8,586 nt of DNA from Nitrososphaerota archaeon (lineage in GTDB: Archaea > Thermoproteota > Nitrososphaeria > Nitrososphaerales > Nitrosopumilaceae): the NCBI GenBank assembly GCA_016200035.1, contig JACQFM010000092.1:1-8586 (forward strand), in the 5' to 3' direction. The translations under genes were made by a program, and so were the position numbers. Below the pieces are notes generated by a model, which had not been told where the DNA came from, made no database searches, and saw only the letters and a list, made by a program, of their open reading frames with translations. Shown here piece by piece: positions 4,190 to 8,586 of this stretch (its first letter is position 1; each line of letters opens with the position of its first letter).

Positions 4190-5398
4190 ATGGATATTGC
4201 CCTAGATGTTGTAAACTATGCGCTATCGGCCATTCTTATTGCAGTTTCGATAACTTGGGCCTTGTTAATCAGATCAATGTGGATTTCGTTTCGTGATTCA
4301 CCATTTTTAGATAGATTTGAAAACAAGTCTAATCACAAACCAAAGGTTTCGGTTATCTTGCCAGCAAGAAATGAAGAAGATTTTATTGAAAAATGTCTCA
4401 ACTCACTTTTAGATCAGGACTATGAAAATTATGAAATCGTGGCCATCAATGATCGTTCCGAGGATAAAACAGGCAATATTATCAAAAGATTAGCAGAAAA
4501 AAGTTCCAAAGTGGTTTATGTACTGGCAGAACCCAAACCTGAAAAATGGATGGGAAAAAACTGGGCCTGTTTTGAAGGATTCAAGAGAGCCACAGGGGAG
4601 CTCCTTCTTTTCACTGACGCTGACACAAAGCATTCTAAAAATATGATTTCGCTTGCTGTCTCTCACCTGCTCAGCGAAAATCTAGATGCGCTTACCGTAA
4701 TTCCAAAGATGCTCTGCCTTGATTGGTGGACCAGAATAACTCTGCCTATGCTCTCAACATTTTTGCATACGAGATTTTCAGCTTTAAGAGTAAACGATCC
4801 GTCAAAAAAAACTGGTTATTTTTTTGGAAGCTTTTTCATCATAAAAAGAAAAACCTACGAAGATGTTGGCACACATGAGGGGGTAAAAGCCGAGCTTGTA
4901 GAAGATGGCGCTTTGGGTAAAAAAGTAAAGGAGTCAGGATTCAAATTGAAAATGGTACGTGGCGAACATCTTCTTGAAGCTGTTTGGGCACGAGATTTGC
5001 ATACTTTGTGGAATGGATTAAAGAGGTTGATAATACCACTTTATTTACAAAAAAAGAGTATCGCAGTTGCAATATTTTTTGCCGTACTGTTTTTGCTTTT
5101 CATGCCTTTCCCTATATTGATATATTCAGCAATTTTTTCAAGTCTTGCTGAATCTTCTACAATACTTTTTTACACCTCTCTAATTACGGTTGGGCTGCTT
5201 TACATGGCAGCAATTATTGAAACAAAAAAAGGATTAAGTTTGAAAATTGTTCACGCATTGCTAGCCCCAGTTGGAAGTTTTGTAATTGTGTCTGGATTTG
5301 CAAGTGGGATTTTGCAAGTAAAAAGAAATTCGGCGCTAGTATGGAGAGGCAGGTCATATTCTATGCAAGACCAAATTCAAAACTCGATAAGTGTTTAG
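4190..5398 (+). CDS. Membrane-anchored family 2 glycosyltransferase (CrtQ/HpnB-like)
   Basis: A 402-residue GT2 enzyme that would transfer a sugar from a nucleotide- or lipid-linked donor to a membrane acceptor on the cytoplasmic face. In order: an N-terminal membrane helix (about 7-29), the GT-A catalytic domain with VSVILPARNEE (53-63), Asp88 in NDRSED, the DxD motif in FTDADT (141-146), the catalytic ED pair in LVEDGALGKKV (236-246), then three C-terminal membrane helices (about 288-312, 321-343, 353-376) and a final WRGRSY (385-390). This layout and the terminal W-x-G-R-x-Y match the subgroup containing CrtQ (carotenoid glycosyltransferase) and HpnB-like proteins; the acceptor is unknown. 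A GAGAGA site about 9 nt before the ATG supports the start, and the gap to the SRPBCC gene is 5 nt. A carotenoid, polyprenol or archaeal lipid acceptor are all possible. Confidence 0.9.
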   Translation: MDIALDVVNYALSAILIAVSITWALLIRSMWISFRDSPFLDRFENKSNHKPKVSVILPARNEEDFIEKCLNSLLDQDYENYEIVAINDRSEDKTGNIIKRLAEKSSKVVYVLAEPKPEKWMGKNWACFEGFKRATGELLLFTDADTKHSKNMISLAVSHLLSENLDALTVIPKMLCLDWWTRITLPMLSTFLHTRFSALRVNDPSKKTGYFFGSFFIIKRKTYEDVGTHEGVKAELVEDGALGKKVKESGFKLKMVRGEHLLEAVWARDLHTLWNGLKRLIIPLYLQKKSIAVAIFFAVLFLLFMPFPILIYSAIFSSLAESSTILFYTSLITVGLLYMAAIIETKKGLSLKIVHALLAPVGSFVIVSGFASGILQVKRNSALVWRGRSYSMQDQIQNSISV

Positions 5399-5414
5399 CA
5401 ATTATCAGAACCAA

Positions 5415-5426
5415 TTTCTATTTTTC
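5415..5426 (+). terminator. Possible U-rich terminator after the glycosyltransferase
   Basis: TTTCTATTTTTC lies 17 nt after the stop codon. Archaeal termination commonly occurs at U-rich tracts without a hairpin, and a new promoter follows at 5467, so termination here makes sense. Confidence 0.35.
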
Positions 5427-5466
5427 ATAATACATCTGCCTGTGAAACGTGAGAATCTCTGAAATC

Positions 5467-5477
5467 TTAATATAAAG
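5467..5477 (+). promoter_or_regulatory. TATA box for the Met-rich secreted protein
   Basis: TTAATATAAAG; the TTAATATA core is centred about 25-26 nt before the GTG at 5496. This puts the transcription start at that GTG and supports it as the initiation codon. It is the best TATA match in the window. Confidence 0.65.
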
Positions 5478-5495
5478 TTCCTTTCAACACGCAGC

Positions 5496-6413
5496 GTGAA
5501 CTACAAATTATTGTATTTGTCTTTAGCAGCTTCACTTATTCTTATTCCGATCTTGGTTAACCACCCTTCAGAGGCAAAAATATTAACAATCCGAGGATAT
5601 CAAGGCTTGACTATTACAAATGGCCTTACAATTCAAGATAAGAGCTTCAAACTAACTGCATATTCAAACGCAATACCGACAACTACTGTAGAGATTGGAA
5701 AGAATGTGAATCTCAAACTACGTATGTGGGATGATTTAGGAACATCACAGAAAATACACGCTGCAATATACACAAATCTGAACGGCGCTTCAAGAGAAGT
5801 TGCAGACAGCAATACCTTCGTTGTATTTGATACTGATAAACCCGTACAAGTAAGTGATCCTAGCGGATTATTCTCTACCGTTAATGTGTCCGTATCAAAA
5901 GAAGGCAACTATTTTGAAGTTAGTTATGATCTAACATTTGCAAAACCAATGAAAAAATCTGATATTATTATAAGAGTATGGGATGAAAGCTTAAAAGTTG
6001 AAGAGACCAAGGCCTCTGATGCATTAGAGGTGCAAGATGCAGCTCCCATGGAAGAAAAAATGACAGAGCCTATGAAAGAAAACATGACAGAAACTATGAA
6101 AGGGAATATGACAGCGTCTATGAAAGGAAACATGACAGAAGCAATGAAAGGAAACATGACAGAAACTATGACGGGTGGCGCAGCAGAAACAAATAAGATG
6201 AAAGAAAAAATGATGGAGAAAGGTAATATTGAATCACCCAGAATGCAGGTGGCTCATGGAGTTGCTGCCCATGATGTTAAATGCAAGGATGGTTTTGAGC
6301 TAGTTTTAAAGTCTAAGGGTGGTGCGCCGGCGTGTGTAAAGTCAGCCAGTGTTCAATCACTTATTGAACGAGGGTGGGCTATGGCACGAAGCATAATGAA
6401 CGAGAAACAATAA
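5496..6413 (+). CDS. Secreted protein with methionine-periodic repeat and CKxG...CVK C-terminal domain
   Basis: A 305-residue exported protein of unknown function. A signal peptide or N-anchor covers residues 1-28 (LLYLSLAASLILIPIL core, possible cleavage after SEA). Residues about 35-170 look like a beta-rich extracellular domain. Residues 185-225 form a remarkable stretch in which Met occurs at every fourth position, eleven times, built from 8-residue units of the type MKGNMTEA; four of the units carry the N-glycosylation sequon NMT. A further KMKEKMM follows at 234-240. The C-terminus (254-296) is a compact segment with Cys263 and Cys280, CKDGFELVLK...PACVK...LIERGWA, which I recognise as recurrent at the end of exported proteins in this phylum. 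The GTG start is supported by a TATA box about 25 nt upstream, with no ATG nearby. Periodic Met suggests Cu(I) binding; a flexible glycosylated linker is the alternative. Confidence 0.88.
   Translation: MNYKLLYLSLAASLILIPILVNHPSEAKILTIRGYQGLTITNGLTIQDKSFKLTAYSNAIPTTTVEIGKNVNLKLRMWDDLGTSQKIHAAIYTNLNGASREVADSNTFVVFDTDKPVQVSDPSGLFSTVNVSVSKEGNYFEVSYDLTFAKPMKKSDIIIRVWDESLKVEETKASDALEVQDAAPMEEKMTEPMKENMTETMKGNMTASMKGNMTEAMKGNMTETMTGGAAETNKMKEKMMEKGNIESPRMQVAHGVAAHDVKCKDGFELVLKSKGGAPACVKSASVQSLIERGWAMARSIMNEKQ
6072..6167 (+). repeat. 24-bp tandem repeat, four copies, coding for Met-rich octapeptides
   Basis: Four direct in-frame copies of about ATGAAAGGAAACATGACAGA plus four variable bases encode MKENMTET, MKGNMTAS, MKGNMTEA and MKGNMTET. 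Two copies are almost identical in DNA (only the last codon differs), which suggests recent duplication by slippage or recombination; the copy number may vary between strains. The half-unit MEEKMTEP before and MTGG after are diverged edges. Confidence 0.85.
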
Positions 6414-6418
6414 CCTCG

Positions 6419-6453
6419 TGAGAAAAAACTCAAACACTCAGATTTTACTTTTG
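6419..6453 (+). terminator. Possible terminator after the Met-rich gene
   Basis: A short inverted repeat TGAG-AAAAAA-CTCA (6419-6432) six nt after the stop is followed by a T-rich stretch ATTTTACTTTTG (6442-6453). The stem is short, so the T-rich tract is probably the working part. Confidence 0.35.
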
Positions 6454-6481
6454 TAACAAAGGAATGATTGGTTAGTAAGAA

Positions 6482-6489
6482 TTATAGAT
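6482..6489 (+). promoter_or_regulatory. TATA box for htrA
   Basis: TTATAGAT is centred 26-27 nt upstream of the TTG at 6512, as expected for a leaderless mRNA beginning at that TTG. Confidence 0.55.
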
Positions 6490-6511
6490 AAACAGTAAAT
6501 ACACTAGCTTC

Positions 6512-7666
6512 TTGGATAAAACTACAGCAATCTTAGGCGGAGTCTTCGGAGGAATTGCGCTTCTCCTAGTATTTGCGTTCTATTTTTCGCCTCACAGAAC
6601 AGAATCTCTTCAACAGGAACTTACAGTACCAAATGTACCAAACCTAAAGACTGATGACAGATCGGTATTTTCATCAAGAAATACAGAGGTCTCGCTTGCT
6701 GAACTTTTTGCGAAATCGCAGGATGGTGTGGTCAAAGTTTCTGTTCGCAAATCGAACCAAACTGCAGGTGCACGCTCCGTCGGTTCAGGATTTGTCTATG
6801 ACGTTTTAGGTCATATTATTACTAATAGTCATGTTGTTGATGATGCTCAAAAAATTACGGTTACCTTTCTTGACGGTACATCATATAATGCCAAAGTTGT
6901 TGGCGTGGATAAATTTACAGACATTGCTGTAATAAAAGTAGATGCTAGTCCTGCAGTACTGCGTCCCTTGCCTCTGGGAGATTCTTCGCAGCTACGTATC
7001 GGTGATCCTGTTGCCGCAATTGGCAATCCTTTTGGACTCTCTGGTTCTATGACATCCGGAATTGTAAGTCAAGTAGGTAGGCTTTTGTCACCGCCAGGAA
7101 ACTCACCATTCTCAATTCCTGACGTTATCCAAACCGATGCTGCAATAAATCCAGGAAATTCAGGAGGTCCATTGTTGAACATGAAAGGTGAGGTAATAGG
7201 AATCAACACAGCGATACAATCTGACACTGGAGAGTTTACAGGGGTAGGTTTTGCAGTACCATCGATAACCATTTCAAAGATTGCTCCTGTTCTGATAAAG
7301 GATGGTCACTACCATCACACTTGGCTTGGAATAACAGGTGTCGATATAGATTCTGATGTTGCTAGCGTTCTTAACTTAAAGGACACAAAGGGATTCTTGA
7401 TTGTAAGTGTAGTAAAAGGAAGTCCAGCGGACAAGGCTGGCCTGCATGGTTCAACTGAAACAAAAGAAGTGGACGGAATAAAGTACCAGATTGGTGGAGA
7501 TTTGATTTTGTCCGTAGACCACAAAAATGTAAGAAAGATTGATGATATCTTAGTCTATCTTCAACGAGAAAAAAGCGTCGGTGACAAGATCGTTCTTGAA
7601 GTATTGCGCAATGGTCAGGTCCAAAGCATTGTTCTGATTCTTGAAGAGAGACCAAGTCAAACCTAG
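6512..7666 (+). CDS. Membrane-anchored HtrA/DegQ-type serine protease with PDZ domain
   Basis: A 384-residue trypsin-like (S1C) protease that would degrade or refold damaged proteins outside the cytoplasmic membrane. An N-terminal membrane anchor spans about residues 6-25. The protease domain carries the complete triad: His107 in ITNSHVVDDA, Asp137 in FTDIAVIKVD and Ser217 in NPGNSGGPLLN, with GSGFVYDVLGHI and GNPFGLSGSMTSGIVS in their usual places. One PDZ domain follows (about 272-376: WLGITGVDI, GFLIVSVVKGSPADKAGL, GGDLILSVDHKNV), as in bacterial DegS or single-PDZ HtrA. The protein starts with TTG; no ATG precedes the anchor, and a TATA box 26-27 nt upstream supports it. HtrA is widespread in bacteria and patchy in archaea. 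Its neighbour encodes an exported protein, but each gene has its own promoter, so a substrate link is only speculative. Confidence 0.95.
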   Translation: MDKTTAILGGVFGGIALLLVFAFYFSPHRTESLQQELTVPNVPNLKTDDRSVFSSRNTEVSLAELFAKSQDGVVKVSVRKSNQTAGARSVGSGFVYDVLGHIITNSHVVDDAQKITVTFLDGTSYNAKVVGVDKFTDIAVIKVDASPAVLRPLPLGDSSQLRIGDPVAAIGNPFGLSGSMTSGIVSQVGRLLSPPGNSPFSIPDVIQTDAAINPGNSGGPLLNMKGEVIGINTAIQSDTGEFTGVGFAVPSITISKIAPVLIKDGHYHHTWLGITGVDIDSDVASVLNLKDTKGFLIVSVVKGSPADKAGLHGSTETKEVDGIKYQIGGDLILSVDHKNVRKIDDILVYLQREKSVGDKIVLEVLRNGQVQSIVLILEERPSQT

Positions 7667-7672
7667 TACAAG

Positions 7673-7680
7673 AATAAATA
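7673..7680 (+). promoter_or_regulatory. TATA box for cofG
   Basis: AATAAATA in the 35-nt gap after htrA is centred about 25-26 nt before the GTG at 7702 and 28-29 nt before the TTG at 7705. It implies separate transcription from htrA. Confidence 0.45.
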
Positions 7681-7701
7681 CTTCCCCCGAAACTAGTTGA
7701 G

Positions 7702-8586
7702 GTGTTGAGTAGACTTGTCTCAAATTCTGAAGCCCTAAACGGAATCTTTGACGGCAAGGAGTTATCAAAAGGTGATGCGTATCACACATACCAGAATGCC
7801 TTAATCAATCCTGTCGAACTTTATACGGTTGCAGGGTTTTTAAGAAATAAACACAAGAAAAAAATTGTTACTTACTCGCGAAAAGTCTTTTTCAATGTAA
7901 TAAACCTCTGCAGAGATACCTGCTCTTATTGCACATACAAATCTGAACCTAATCAATCAAAGCTTTCCTTGATGTCAAAAAATGATATTCGTAATCTTGC
8001 AAAACTAGGAAAGAGAAGCAAGTGCACTGAAGCACTATTTGTGACTGGCGAAAGACCTGAACAAAAATACTCTGAGGCCAGAAGTTGGCTCAAGGAAAAT
8101 GGCTATACCAGTACGCCAGAGTATTTGGTTCATGCTTCAGAGATTGCACTTGAGGAAGGACTTTTTCCACATACAAATGCAGGAAACCTAACAAAATCTG
8201 AGATGAGTGAGCTTAAAAAGACAAATGTCAGCATAGGCCTAATGCTTGAAAATTCAAGTGAACGCTTGTCAGAAAGGGGAATGCCTCATCAATTTGCACC
8301 AAGCAAGAACCCACAGGCTAGGATACAAGTGTTGAAAGATGCTGGAGATCTTAAAATCCCGATGACAACGGGGGTACTAGCAGGAATTGGAGAAACTGCT
8401 TTTGAGTTGATCGATTCACTGTATGTCATAAAAGAGATTCAAAAAAAGTATGGTCACATACAAGAGGTAATTCTACAAAACTTTCAGCCAAAATTTGATA
8501 CGAGGATGAACAGCTTTCCTCCTGCAGAAGAATCATATTTCAAGCTAATGGTGGCACTTGCCAGAGTGATTATGCCAGAAATGAAC
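7702..8586 (+). CDS. cofG: FO synthase subunit 1, radical SAM enzyme CofG (3' end outside window)
   Basis: CofG works with CofH to make FO (7,8-didemethyl-8-hydroxy-5-deazariboflavin), the chromophore of coenzyme F420, from tyrosine and a flavin precursor. The 295 visible codons include the radical-SAM cluster motif CRDTCSYC (Cys70, Cys74, Cys77 from the GTG), the VFFNVINLCRDTCSYCTY context, EALFVTGERPE, LVHASEIALEEGLFPHTNAG, MTTGVLAGIGET and GHIQEVILQNFQPK, all matching CofG. The C-terminal part lies beyond the window. There is no ATG near the N-terminus: GTG 7702 fits the TATA spacing best and TTG 7705 is the alternative, one codon shorter. F420 is generally predicted in ammonia-oxidising archaea. 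CofH is not seen in this window. Confidence 0.95.
   Translation, partial: MLSRLVSNSEALNGIFDGKELSKGDAYHTYQNALINPVELYTVAGFLRNKHKKKIVTYSRKVFFNVINLCRDTCSYCTYKSEPNQSKLSLMSKNDIRNLAKLGKRSKCTEALFVTGERPEQKYSEARSWLKENGYTSTPEYLVHASEIALEEGLFPHTNAGNLTKSEMSELKKTNVSIGLMLENSSERLSERGMPHQFAPSKNPQARIQVLKDAGDLKIPMTTGVLAGIGETAFELIDSLYVIKEIQKKYGHIQEVILQNFQPKFDTRMNSFPPAEESYFKLMVALARVIMPEMN

Noticed and set aside
5924..6157. Antisense 77-codon frame with repeated MFPFI units
   Set aside because: It is the complement of the Met-rich repeat; its regularity comes entirely from that repeat.
7371..7789. Minus-strand frames of 79 and 128 codons over the htrA end and cofG start
   Set aside because: Both overlap two clear conserved genes and show no domain-like sequence; shadows.
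1..8586. CRISPR array, insertion sequence, integrase or attachment-site signals
   Set aside because: I saw no spaced direct repeats, transposase-like frames or terminal inverted repeats; the only tandem repeat is the coding Met-rich one.

Overview
The window looks like chromosomal DNA of an ammonia-oxidising archaeon of the Nitrososphaerota (Thaumarchaeota), probably a Nitrosopumilales- or Nitrosotalea-like lineage. The evidence is the combination of AT-rich DNA, ArgG next to a LysW amino-group carrier and a LysX/ArgX ligase, the F420 enzyme CofG, archaeal TATA boxes about 26-27 nt before start codons (leaderless transcription), and a secreted protein ending in a CKxG...PACVK...LIERGWA segment that I associate with this phylum. 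The assignment is inference; no rRNA or amo gene is present.

Layout. Positions 1-291 (minus) hold the N-terminal 97 codons of a NitT/TauT-type ABC transporter ATPase, preceded by a possible 19-codon leader ORF (300-359) with its own well-placed TATA box. Positions 530-2753 (plus) form a tight argG-lysW-lysX operon for LysW-dependent arginine (and/or lysine) synthesis. Positions 2754-3767 are a roughly 1-kb stretch without any conserved long gene. It holds a probably frameshifted small gene on the minus strand (2866-3089), a 25-residue basic peptide ORF coupled to a 9-codon upstream ORF (3184-3287), a 35-residue cysteine-rich microprotein on the minus strand (3419-3526), several inverted repeats and AT-rich promoter elements. 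Positions 3768-5398 are a two-gene unit: a SRPBCC (START-like) lipid-binding-type protein and a membrane-anchored family 2 glycosyltransferase. Positions 5496-6413 encode a secreted protein with a striking array of eleven methionines at exact four-residue spacing. Positions 6512-7666 encode a membrane-anchored HtrA/DegQ serine protease. From 7702 to the window end is cofG, a radical-SAM F420 biosynthesis gene, truncated at its 3' end.

How the parts relate. The argG-lysW-lysX genes belong to one pathway. The extracytoplasmic genes (glycosyltransferase, Met-rich secreted protein, HtrA) lie next to each other but each later gene has its own promoter, so a shared envelope role is only suggested. 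Several genes start with GTG or TTG (the Met-rich protein, HtrA, CofG), and in each case the TATA spacing supports that start.

The least explained signals are the 4-residue methionine periodicity with embedded N-glycosylation sequons (a possible Cu(I)-binding segment in a copper-dependent group) and the cluster of microproteins between lysX and the SRPBCC gene.
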